Positions 1 through 6,185 of a stretch of 6,344 nucleotides of DNA are shown here, in pieces. The notes under the pieces are model-generated. The model saw nothing but the letters and a program-made list of their open reading frames with translations. It searched no databases and was not told the DNA's origin. This DNA is from Candidatus Zhuqueibacterota bacterium (GTDB taxonomy: Bacteria; Zhuqueibacterota; Zhuqueibacteria; Oceanimicrobiales; Oceanimicrobiaceae). The translations under genes and the position numbers were made by a program. How positions within the stretch are numbered: position 1 is the stretch's first letter; each line of letters opens with the position of its first letter. The stretch lies in assembly GCA_011775825.1 (NCBI GenBank), contig JAABYK010000688.1, positions 334-6,677 on the forward strand, given 5' to 3'.

Positions 1-288
1 GACGTCCGTATGCTGCGCGCCATGAACAGTCTGCATTTGCCGGACTTCTTCCACCGTCTGCAGTACAGTTTGAAGGATTTCATGTTTATCACCAAAGCCG
101 AGGAATTCAAGCACTGGGCGGTCGAAAATCAGGCGGACGTCTACTATTATTTCGGGGTCGCGTTGAAAAAAGACGGGAAACCGGTAAAGGCGCAAAAGTA
201 TTTTGGACTTGCAGCGAAAACCGCCCCGGAATCAAACTGGGCGAAAAAGGCCAATGAAGAACTGCAAAAGTTTCGCCAGGCCAACTAA
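1..288 (+). CDS. TPR-repeat protein, C-terminal fragment (5' end outside window)
   Basis: The reading frame is already open at base 1 and ends at TAA 286-288, so only about the last 95 residues are visible. Counting from the ATG at base 10, the stretch from about residue 42 to 75 fits one tetratricopeptide repeat. It begins ADVYYYFG and has the expected small or aromatic residues at TPR positions 4, 7, 8, 11, 20, 24, 27 and Pro32 (KTAPE). A charged helix ending at FRQAN follows, as a capping helix would. TPR units mediate protein-protein contacts, and no catalytic motif is visible here. The ATG at base 10 has no Shine-Dalgarno sequence before it, so the gene more likely starts upstream. The stop lies 13 nt before the ABC ATPase start, which suggests that it is the first visible gene of the same operon. 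Function unknown; a scaffold or periplasmic adaptor for the transporter is only a guess. Confidence 0.75.
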   Translation, partial: DVRMLRAMNSLHLPDFFHRLQYSLKDFMFITKAEEFKHWAVENQADVYYYFGVALKKDGKPVKAQKYFGLAAKTAPESNWAKKANEELQKFRQAN

Positions 289-290
289 TC

Positions 291-294
291 GGAG
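291..294 (+). promoter_or_regulatory. Ribosome binding site for the ABC ATPase
   Basis: GGAG lies 7 nt before the ATG at 302. It supports 302 as the start rather than the in-frame ATG at 203, which would lie inside the upstream TPR gene and add 33 residues that do not look like any ABC N-terminus. Confidence 0.7.
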
Positions 295-301
295 ACGTGA
301 G

Positions 302-976
302 ATGAACCCTATTGTGGAAGCGGAAAAGCTATGTAAAAGCTATTCACTCGGGAAAGTTGACATCCCCGCGTTGACAAACATCAACCTAACCATCGAGTAT
401 GGTGAGTTTATGGCCATCTCGGGTCCGTCGGGCAGCGGCAAAACCACGCTGCTCAATCTCATCGGTCTGATCGACCAACCGACAACCGGGCGGCTGCGCT
501 TACAAGGCCAGCCAGTGGGGCAAAACGGTCTGGCGAAATTGCACGAGGTCAGACTGTCCAAGATCGGATTTATCTTCCAGACGTTCAATCTCGTTCCGGT
601 GCTTACGGCCTTCGAGAATGTCGAATATCCGCTGCTGCTGACAGATATGCCGAGCGCGGAACGCGAACACAGAGTCCATGAAGTCTTAGACCTGGTGGGG
701 CTGACTGAAGTGAGCCAGCACAAACCGCGTGAGCTTTCGGGAGGGCAGCGCCAGCGGGCAGCCATTGCACGCGCATTGGTGAATCGACCCAAGCTCATCC
801 TTGCGGACGAACCCACGGCCAACCTCGACTCGCAAACCGGGCAGGTTATTCTGAAGTTGATGGCCAGGTTGAATCGAGAAAAGGGTGTCACGTTCATCTT
901 TTCGACCCACGATCCGCACATCGTGGGCATGGCAAACCGAGTGATTCAGATTCGTGATGGGAGGATTGTACATTGA
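302..976 (+). CDS. ABC transporter ATP-binding protein, LolD/MacB (FtsE-like) family
   Basis: A 224-residue nucleotide-binding subunit, the usual length for LolD-type ATPases. Starting from the ATG at 302, all ABC motifs are intact: Walker A GPSGSGKT (41-48), Q-loop Gln93 in FIFQTFNLVP, signature LSGGQRQR (145-152), Walker B LILADEP (165-171) with catalytic Glu170, D-loop NLD (174-176) and H-switch His203 in STHD. The wording around the Q-loop and signature is that of the LolD/MacB/FtsE group, whose members sit on the cytoplasmic side of FtsX-type permeases and drive mechanotransmission or lipoprotein extraction rather than classical transmembrane passage. The stop codon overlaps the permease start (TTGA at 973-976), so the two are almost certainly translated together and form one complex. 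The substrate cannot be inferred from the ATPase alone; the lolD name is withheld because paralogues share these motifs. Confidence 0.97.
   Translation: MNPIVEAEKLCKSYSLGKVDIPALTNINLTIEYGEFMAISGPSGSGKTTLLNLIGLIDQPTTGRLRLQGQPVGQNGLAKLHEVRLSKIGFIFQTFNLVPVLTAFENVEYPLLLTDMPSAEREHRVHEVLDLVGLTEVSQHKPRELSGGQRQRAAIARALVNRPKLILADEPTANLDSQTGQVILKLMARLNREKGVTFIFSTHDPHIVGMANRVIQIRDGRIVH
959..964 (+). promoter_or_regulatory. Ribosome binding site for the permease TTG start
   Basis: GGGAGG lies 8 nt before TTG 973, inside the last codons of the ATPase gene. This strong, well-spaced site supports the non-ATG start of the permease. Confidence 0.75.
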
Positions 977-2202
977 AGACTAAATTCTTAAAACTTGCAA
1001 TCAAAAACATCGCCCGCAACAAACGTCGCTCGGCAATTACCGCCATGATCATCGTCTTCGGAAACGTGGCGCTCATTTTGGCAGGCGGCTTCATCAAGTT
1101 CACGTTTTGGGGATTGAGCGAAAGTTCGATCCGCAGGGAGTACGGCCATTTGCAAATCTTCTTGCCGGAGGCCCTGGAAAAAGAAGAAGAAACGCCGTTG
1201 CAATACGGTTTGAGCGACGCGGACAGCTTAATCCAAATCCTCCAGACGCTGGAAGAGGTGCGCTTTGCCATGCCCCGCATCGGTTTCATGGGACTCATCT
1301 CCAATGGCGACAAATCGGTGGTGTTCATGGGGCGGGCGGTGATCCCGGAAAAGGAGCAAAAACTATCCGGCTTCAGCGTGCAAATGGACGAGGGCCACCA
1401 TCTCGGCGAGGATGTCTTTGCGCAAGATGAGGATGAAGTGATTTTAGCCGCAGGACTGGCCAAATCTTTGGGGGCTGAAATCGGCGAATATCTTACGTTG
1501 ATGACCACGACTACGTCCGGTGCGTTGAATGCCATCGACGTGAAGGTCGTGGGCATCTTCTCCACCGGCATTCCGGAAATGGATGTGCGCTTGCTCAACG
1601 TGAAACTGGGCACAGCCCAACTTCTTCTCAATACGAACCGGGTTTCTAACATCGTCGTGGTTTTGAAAGAAACCAAATATACCGATCTGGTCGCCGAAAA
1701 AGCCGCACAACTGCTTGACGGATTCGCAATTAAGAAGTGGTACGACCTTGCCGCTTTTTACCAGGCAGTCGTCAGTCTTTACACCAATATCTTCACGTTT
1801 CTGGGCGCTTTGATTTTTGTTGTCGTATTGCTGGCGTCTTCCAACACGATGATGATGTCCATCTTTGAGCGCACGCAGGAAATCGGTACCTTGATGGCCG
1901 TGGGAACGTCCGGAAAGCGCTTGCTGAGCAACTTTCTTTTGGAGGGACTGGCGCTCGGCGTTCTGGCTGCCGCGGCAGGCTTGCTGCTCGGCTTGCTCCT
2001 TTCAGTGGTCATCAACCACGCTGGTATCACCATGCCGCCGCCTCCCGGATCAACACGCGGTTATCCCTTGAACGTGAAATATGTAACCGAGATTTACGTT
2101 GGTACCTTCATCTTGATGGTGATCACCGCAGTCGTTTCCACATTGTTTCCGGCTTTTAAAGCCTCCCGCATGAAAATTGTAGATGCTCTGGGACATATCT
2201 AA
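973..2202 (+). CDS. FtsX/MacB-type ABC transporter permease (LolC/E-like)
   Basis: A 409-residue inner-membrane subunit. The order is as in LolC/LolE/MacB: a basic amphipathic N-terminus (LAIKNIARNKRRS), TM1 at about 20-41, a large periplasmic domain of about 230 residues (about 42-271, MacB periplasmic-core type), then TM2 (about 272-294), TM3 (about 325-347) and TM4 (about 375-395). The FtsX hallmark between TM2 and TM3 is clear: NTMMMSIFERTQEIGTLMAVG (291-311) with the E-R-T-x-E-I-G core, the coupling region that contacts the ATPase. A proline-rich loop (MPPPPG, 354-359) lies between TM3 and TM4. The start is TTG, overlapping the ATPase stop by 4 nt, with GGGAGG 8 nt upstream. Only one permease gene is present, so the complex would be a homodimer (LolF-like) unless a partner lies elsewhere. 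Probable role: ATP-driven extraction or release of a hydrophobic cargo at the outer leaflet of the inner membrane, passed to the LolA-like protein encoded next. It could instead be a MacB-like efflux component, but no MacA-type adaptor gene is visible. Confidence 0.95.
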   Translation: MKTKFLKLAIKNIARNKRRSAITAMIIVFGNVALILAGGFIKFTFWGLSESSIRREYGHLQIFLPEALEKEEETPLQYGLSDADSLIQILQTLEEVRFAMPRIGFMGLISNGDKSVVFMGRAVIPEKEQKLSGFSVQMDEGHHLGEDVFAQDEDEVILAAGLAKSLGAEIGEYLTLMTTTTSGALNAIDVKVVGIFSTGIPEMDVRLLNVKLGTAQLLLNTNRVSNIVVVLKETKYTDLVAEKAAQLLDGFAIKKWYDLAAFYQAVVSLYTNIFTFLGALIFVVVLLASSNTMMMSIFERTQEIGTLMAVGTSGKRLLSNFLLEGLALGVLAAAAGLLLGLLLSVVINHAGITMPPPPGSTRGYPLNVKYVTEIYVGTFILMVITAVVSTLFPAFKASRMKIVDALGHI

Positions 2203-2209
2203 TCTTAAT

Positions 2210-2213
2210 GGAG
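2210..2213 (+). promoter_or_regulatory. Ribosome binding site deciding the LolA-like start
   Basis: GGAG is 6 nt before the ATG at 2220, whereas the in-frame ATG at 2208 overlaps this site and has no purine-rich sequence at useful distance. Starting at 2220 also gives a cleaner signal peptide (MKYILHLMLIF). Confidence 0.65.
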
Positions 2214-2219
2214 AAAATC

Positions 2220-2948
2220 ATGAAATACATCCTACACCTCATGCTCATTTTCAGCCTCGGCTCAAAAATCGGTGCCGGGGATCGCGCAGACCACCTCCTC
2301 GAAAAAGCCGACCAGTACCGCAATGGCTGGCCAGAATTTGTGGTGCACACGCGCCTCACGAACTTCAAGGATGGTGAACAAGACGATGTGGGCGATTTCC
2401 AGGTGATGATCAAAGGGGACGACAAAACTCTCGTGCGGTTTCTCAATGCGGACCAAAAGGGACAATATCTCCTCATGCTGGAAGACAACATGTGGATTTA
2501 TTTGCCCAACACGCGGCGCCCCATTCGGGTCACGCCCTTGCAGCGCCTCATGGGGGATGCGTCCAACGGCGACGTGGCACGCAGCAATTTCTCACGAGAC
2601 TACGACGCCAGAGTCGTCGGCGAGGACACCGTGCGAGGAGAACCGTGTCACATTCTGGAACTCATTGCAACCAACAGCGCTGCCACCTATCACCGCGTGG
2701 AATACTGGATAACCCAACAAGAAGCCCGACCGGTTAAAGCGGAATTGTATTTAACCTCCGGCAAGCATTATAAATCCATCAGTTACGAGGAATACGAAGA
2801 CTTCAACGGGCGTAACGTTTTGACCAAGATGATCTTGCACGATCGATTACGCGAAAACAGATTTACGGTCATGGAATTTCTGGATTATCAACCCAGGGAT
2901 TTGCCGCAAAAATATTTCAACAAGAATTACTTGACCCAATTGAAATAA
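2220..2948 (+). CDS. Outer membrane lipoprotein-sorting protein, LolA-like fold (PF17131-type)
   Basis: A 242-residue secreted protein. Residues 1-20 form a signal peptide: Lys2, a hydrophobic core LHLMLIFSLG, then a probable signal peptidase I site in IGAGD. No lipobox cysteine follows, so the mature form should be soluble in the periplasm. The mature part opens with ADHLLEKADQYRNGWP and has the family block MWIYLPNTRRPIR (91-103) followed by TPLQRLMGDASNGDVAR (105-121). It ends with DLPQKYFNKNYL. From memory of the family these blocks match proteins named 'outer membrane lipoprotein-sorting protein', relatives of LolA/LolB/DUF1329 whose half-barrel binds acyl chains. The mature part has one cysteine (Cys143), so no internal disulfide is expected. 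It sits 17 nt after the FtsX permease and 13 nt before the beta-barrel gene, the right place for a periplasmic shuttle between them. An alternative ATG at 2208 would add four residues. The cargo is unknown; the name does not prove a lipoprotein substrate. Confidence 0.9.
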   Translation: MKYILHLMLIFSLGSKIGAGDRADHLLEKADQYRNGWPEFVVHTRLTNFKDGEQDDVGDFQVMIKGDDKTLVRFLNADQKGQYLLMLEDNMWIYLPNTRRPIRVTPLQRLMGDASNGDVARSNFSRDYDARVVGEDTVRGEPCHILELIATNSAATYHRVEYWITQQEARPVKAELYLTSGKHYKSISYEEYEDFNGRNVLTKMILHDRLRENRFTVMEFLDYQPRDLPQKYFNKNYLTQLK

Positions 2949-2961
2949 TTCCCAAAGTTCT

Positions 2962-4239
2962 GTGAAACTGAGATTCGGATTGACCGTTTTGGTGCTGTTA
3001 GCCAATCTGTCCAGTGTCTTCTCCCAGGATGCGTTTGGTGATGGCGGGGCACTGAGCTATCGCTTGCGGCTGATCAATGAAGCGGGCTACCAACAACTCA
3101 ATTCCACACCGCTGAACGTGGGCAACAAGTTCGTGCCGCAAGCTCGTTACGGCAACTCGTTCAGCAGCGATCTGTTTTTAAGTTGGCGGGATTTGGCGGT
3201 GGACGTCAAAGCCGATGTGGATGTCACCGATAGAAACGATCCCGACTTTCAGCACGTCATGCGTGAACTCTATTTTGCGCGTTCAATTGACGACCATCTA
3301 CATTTGACTGTGGGCCGAAGAATTCTAAAGTGGGGTACCGGCTACGCCTTTAATCCGACCGGCGTGGTTGAACCGACGAAAGACTCAGCTGATCCCTCGG
3401 ATCGACTCAACCGTTTCCAGGGCCGACAAATTCTCGCGCTCGACACCTATTTCGGTTCCCACTCTTTGACCCTCCTCTACGCCAACGAATTCCGGTTAGG
3501 CGAGGAATTCAAATGGGGACAGGACGAACTCGCCGTGCGTTTCTACTCGTTGATCAAAGGTGTCGATTTGTCACTGATAGGCCACTGGAAAGAAGGCAAA
3601 AAGTTGAAGTTCGGATTCAACACCGCCGTCACTCACGGAGCTCATTTTGAATGGCACAGCGAATTTCTCGCACAGATCGGTACGAGCAAACTCTATCATC
3701 CGGTGTTGCAAAGCACAAATTCCGACACGTTTTTCGGGGAGTCTCCATACAAACAAACATACCACGACAGCAAAGAGGTTTTCTACAAGTTATTACTCGG
3801 AATTCAGTACACCTTCAACTCGGGACCGAACCTCATGATCGAGTATTTTTACAACCGCGAGGGATTGAGCATAACGGAATGGAACCGGTGGCGGCAGTTC
3901 ACTTTGTTTCATCAAGAACAGATCACCGGAAGCGCACCCGACCCCGCTTCCTACCCGGAATTTTACGATGCGCTGAACACGCTCAACAGCAACGGTACCA
4001 TGAGACACTACGGATTTGTCCGCCTCTATTTGCCCATGCAAAAATCCGCATTGGAACTCATTCTGTTGGCAAATCTCCTCGATCAAAGTGGTATCGTGAT
4101 CCCGACCTTTACGCATTTCTTCAACTCCAATCTAAGCGCCTGGATTCGAGGATCATACTTTGGCGGAGCGCATGATTCGGAGTTCGGAATGTTGTTTTTA
4201 AAAACTACTATCAACTTGGGGATTAAAGTCTCACTGTGA
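2962..4239 (+). CDS. Predicted outer-membrane beta-barrel protein, DUF1302-like in style
   Basis: A 425-residue exported protein. Residues 1-21 form a signal peptide (MKLRFGLTVLVLLANLSSVFS). The rest has no hydrophobic helix and consists of alternating polar and hydrophobic segments with many aromatics (LSYRLRLINEAGYQ, SSDLFLSWRDLAVDVKADVDV, HSLTLLYANEFRLG), typical of amphipathic beta-strands. The last strands (SEFGMLFLKTT, INLGIKVSL) resemble a barrel C-terminus, though the final residue is Leu rather than the usual Phe. A block at 118-138 (GRRILKWGTGYAFNPTGVVEP) resembles the 'GRQ..WG...NP.D' region of DUF1302-type barrels; this is a resemblance from memory, not a confirmed family match. 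The start is GTG at 2962 with no good Shine-Dalgarno sequence, 13 nt after the LolA-like stop, so translation is probably coupled. No ATG exists between the preceding in-frame stop (2941-2943) and this GTG. Probable role: outer-membrane acceptor or export channel for the operon's cargo. A general porin or structural barrel remains possible. Confidence 0.82.
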   Translation: MKLRFGLTVLVLLANLSSVFSQDAFGDGGALSYRLRLINEAGYQQLNSTPLNVGNKFVPQARYGNSFSSDLFLSWRDLAVDVKADVDVTDRNDPDFQHVMRELYFARSIDDHLHLTVGRRILKWGTGYAFNPTGVVEPTKDSADPSDRLNRFQGRQILALDTYFGSHSLTLLYANEFRLGEEFKWGQDELAVRFYSLIKGVDLSLIGHWKEGKKLKFGFNTAVTHGAHFEWHSEFLAQIGTSKLYHPVLQSTNSDTFFGESPYKQTYHDSKEVFYKLLLGIQYTFNSGPNLMIEYFYNREGLSITEWNRWRQFTLFHQEQITGSAPDPASYPEFYDALNTLNSNGTMRHYGFVRLYLPMQKSALELILLANLLDQSGIVIPTFTHFFNSNLSAWIRGSYFGGAHDSEFGMLFLKTTINLGIKVSL

Positions 4240-4286
4240 GCAGCGCAGTTCTATGACTAAAAAACATCAGCGTCGATTAAATGGGC

Positions 4287-4315
4287 TTGATTATTTATCA
4301 TGTCAGCATTACTTT
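4287..4315 (+). promoter_or_regulatory. Weak sigma70-like promoter candidate for the kinase-regulator pair
   Basis: TTGATT (4287-4292, four of six matches to TTGACA) is separated by 17 nt from TACTTT (4310-4315, three of six matches to TATAAT). Transcription would begin about 35 to 40 nt before the kinase ATG. The spacing is ideal but the -10 match is poor, and AT-rich sequence yields such pairs by chance. A short palindrome, TGAT-N5-ATCA (4288-4300), overlaps the -35 element and could be an operator. Confidence 0.3.
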
Positions 4316-4352
4316 ATTTAAAACCCGCGGATGGCTAATCCACTAATAATTC

Positions 4353-4358
4353 AGGTGA
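4353..4358 (+). promoter_or_regulatory. Ribosome binding site for the histidine kinase
   Basis: AGGTGA matches the 3' half of the full anti-Shine-Dalgarno complement and ends one base before the ATG at 4360. Measured from the AGG core the spacing is 4 nt, slightly short but workable. It supports 4360 as the start. Confidence 0.6.
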
Positions 4359-4359
4359 A

Positions 4360-5445
4360 ATGATTTCCAAAATAAGAAATCGTCTCTTGCGGTCGGTAAC
4401 ATGGAAAGAGCTGAGAACACTTTGGGTGATTAACACACTTATCGCGATTTTTCTTTCTATATTCTCCTTTCGACCGGAATTGGCCTGGTTGAAGACCTTT
4501 GGCACACATTTTATTTTCGCTCACTGCATTGGCCATTCCATCTACTTTTTGGCCTGCTTCTCAAACTTCGAGCAAATCACAAGTAGGTGGATTCGCCTTT
4601 TAGCGCTTGTTGGAATCTTCCTCCTTGGGGGATGGATCGGCACCTTTATCGGCGTGGGACTCAACAAGCTATTTTGGGGGTTCAAAGTAAGCGCAGACTA
4701 TTTCAAGACATTTTTCATCGCCATTACGGTTTTCAATCTCTTTATCGCTTCCATTGTGTACAGTTATTTTGTCTTGCGTGGCAGACTTCAGGACACCGCT
4801 GCGAAATTGGCGCAAAAAGAGATCGATGAGCAGCGCATTCTGCAATTAAAGGCAAAGGCAGAACTCGACGCCCTGCACGCCAAAGTGAATCCTCACTTTC
4901 TTTTTAACACCCTCAATTCCATCGCCAGCCTGATTCCGGTGAATCCACAGAAAGCTGAGGACATGGTACAAAAACTCTCTCATCTCTTTCGCTACACCCT
5001 TGACGCTGGCGGCCACCGATTGATGAAACTTCAAGATGAAATCAAAATCATCGAAGACTATCTGGAAATTGAAAAAGTGCGTTTGGGTGATCGCTTGACT
5101 TATCAGATAGATGTCGATAAGCAACTTGATGACTTCAAGATTCCTGGATTATTGTTGCAACCGCTTGTAGAGAACAGTGTCAAGCATGGCATTTCCCCGA
5201 AAAAAAAGGTTGGGAAAATAAACGTGACATGCTCAAAGCGGGACGGATTCTGCGTCATCAGCGTTCGCGACACGGGAGACGGTTTTGTGAAAAGGGCCGA
5301 GAAATCGAACGGCTTCGGATTGAGCGGCGTGCGCGAACGTTTGGAATTATTTTATGGCGATAGGCATGATTTCAAAATCACAAACGACTCGGGCACCTGC
5401 ATCGAAATTCGCTTGCCGTTTATGACTAACGACGAAAGCACATGA
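4360..5445 (+). CDS. LytS/YehU-type sensor histidine kinase with four TM segments
   Basis: A 361-residue membrane kinase. The N-terminal third has four predicted TM helices at about 20-37, 47-67, 78-100 (glycine-rich, LLGGWIGTFIGVGL) and 115-138, with no sizeable extracellular domain. A charged coiled-coil linker (about 139-172) leads to the His_kinase (PF06580-type) box KVNPHFLFNTLNS, where His179 is the phosphoacceptor. The HATPase domain shows the N-box LVENSVKHGI (Asn272), the G1 box DTGDG (304-308) and the G2 box GFGLSGVRERL (318-328), all intact. Kinases of this class (LytS, YehU/BtsS) phosphorylate LytTR response regulators, and exactly such a gene follows with an ATGA overlap. The signal is likely sensed in or at the membrane. 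The second TM segment carries His50, His55, Cys56, His59 and Cys66, an unusual cluster that might matter for sensing. Its position after the transport operon suggests control of, or by, that transporter; this is inference. Confidence 0.95.
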   Translation: MISKIRNRLLRSVTWKELRTLWVINTLIAIFLSIFSFRPELAWLKTFGTHFIFAHCIGHSIYFLACFSNFEQITSRWIRLLALVGIFLLGGWIGTFIGVGLNKLFWGFKVSADYFKTFFIAITVFNLFIASIVYSYFVLRGRLQDTAAKLAQKEIDEQRILQLKAKAELDALHAKVNPHFLFNTLNSIASLIPVNPQKAEDMVQKLSHLFRYTLDAGGHRLMKLQDEIKIIEDYLEIEKVRLGDRLTYQIDVDKQLDDFKIPGLLLQPLVENSVKHGISPKKKVGKINVTCSKRDGFCVISVRDTGDGFVKRAEKSNGFGLSGVRERLELFYGDRHDFKITNDSGTCIEIRLPFMTNDEST

Positions 5446-6185
5446 CCTACAAAACGATATTAATCGACGACGAACCTTTGGCGCTGCAACGTTTGCAGCG
5501 TCTTTTGGCGCAGCACAAAGACGCCATTGAAATTATGGATTGTGCCGATAACGGTCCGGATGCGGTGCAGAAAATCAACGAGCAAAAGCCGGACTTGATT
5601 TTCCTCGACATTCAAATGCCGGAATTGGACGGTTTTGAGGTTCTGAATCGTGTCGACCATTTGCCCCTGGTGATTTTTTCCACGGCTTACGATGAATATG
5701 CGCTGCGAGCTTTCGAAACCAATTCCATCGATTACTTGCTCAAGCCCGTGGATACCCAACGCCTGGAGAAAGCCGTGCGCAAACTGCAGCGGCTTGATCC
5801 AACCAACAAACTTGAATTGCAACAGCAGTTGCAAAATTTGATTTCCAAATTCAAACCCGCCTCGACTCGATTGCAGGTGCGCGTCGGGGACCGCATTCGT
5901 TTTTTAGATGTCGATGAGATTTATTTTTTTGAAGCCGACGAAAAATATGTCTCGGTTCACACCTACGATGAAACTATTTTGATCAGCAAATCCTTACAGC
6001 AATTGGAATCTGAATTGCCTGCGGAGGATTTTGTACGTGTGCATCGCTCGGCGATCATCAATCTCAATCACGTTGCGGAATTTGTGAAATGGTTTAGCGG
6101 CACCTATCGCGTACGGATGCGCGACAAGAAAAAAACCAAGCTTCCCGTGAGTCGGAAATCGAGGACGAAGTTGGGGCTGGTCTGA
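5442..6185 (+). CDS. LytTR-family response regulator (LytR/AlgR type)
   Basis: A 247-residue cytoplasmic transcription regulator. The receiver domain (about 4-118) has the acidic pocket Asp9, Asp10, Glu11 (LIDDEP), phosphoacceptor Asp56 in FLDIQMPELDG, Thr81 in FSTAYDEYA and Lys101 in LLKPVD, all as in functional receivers. After a Gln/Leu-rich linker (about 119-143), a LytTR DNA-binding domain spans about 144-247. It is recognisable by the opening VRVGDRIRFLDVDEIYFFEADEKYV region, the central FVRVHRSAIIN (positioning helix) and the final TYRVRMRDKKKTKLPVSRK. LytTR domains bind pairs of short direct repeats about two helical turns apart; I found no convincing pair in this window. Its ATG overlaps the kinase stop (ATGA, 5442-5445) and there is little Shine-Dalgarno signal, so translational coupling with the kinase is expected. 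It is the likely phosphorylation partner of that kinase, in the manner of LytSR and YehUT. Confidence 0.97.
   Translation: MTYKTILIDDEPLALQRLQRLLAQHKDAIEIMDCADNGPDAVQKINEQKPDLIFLDIQMPELDGFEVLNRVDHLPLVIFSTAYDEYALRAFETNSIDYLLKPVDTQRLEKAVRKLQRLDPTNKLELQQQLQNLISKFKPASTRLQVRVGDRIRFLDVDEIYFFEADEKYVSVHTYDETILISKSLQQLESELPAEDFVRVHRSAIINLNHVAEFVKWFSGTYRVRMRDKKKTKLPVSRKSRTKLGLV

Larger units (their letters stand above)
4240..4359 (+). other. AT-rich intergenic region between transport operon and regulatory pair
   Basis: This 120-nt gap separates the barrel gene from the kinase gene and is the only sizeable gap between genes in the window. It is rich in A/T from about 4260 to 4323. It carries a candidate promoter (4287-4315) and the kinase ribosome binding site (4353-4358). 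A six-pair hairpin over the preceding stop codon (4233-4249, one G-T wobble) is followed by a mixed sequence without a T-run, so I do not call an intrinsic terminator. Read-through from the transport operon into the kinase gene is therefore possible. Confidence 0.6.

Noticed and set aside
203..301. Upstream ATG start for the ABC ATPase at 203
   Set aside because: It would overlap the TPR gene by 86 nt and add 33 basic residues absent from LolD-type proteins; GGAG 7 nt before ATG 302 is a better start signal.
340..930. 196-codon open frame on the minus strand within the ABC ATPase gene
   Set aside because: It lies wholly antisense to an ATPase with every ABC motif intact; its translation has no recognisable domain and is rich in Arg/Ser/Pro as expected of a shadow frame.
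894..1676. 260-codon open frame on the minus strand over the permease gene
   Set aside because: Antisense to the conserved FtsX-type permease, low-complexity Ser/Lys-rich composition, no family resemblance.
2208..2219. ATG 2208 as start of the LolA-like protein
   Set aside because: It has no ribosome binding site of its own and it overlaps the GGAG that serves ATG 2220.
3651..4175. 174-codon plus-strand frame inside the barrel gene
   Set aside because: The barrel frame is preferred: it has a signal peptide and continuous beta-strand pattern, while this frame has no signal, domain or ribosome binding site of note.
4233..4249. Hairpin over the barrel stop codon as an intrinsic terminator
   Set aside because: Six pairs with one wobble and a 5-nt loop, but no T-run follows; the next homopolymer is a run of A on this strand.
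4329..4341. GGAT-GGCTA-ATCC hairpin upstream of the kinase gene
   Set aside because: Only four base pairs and no T-run; too weak for a terminator or a leader structure.
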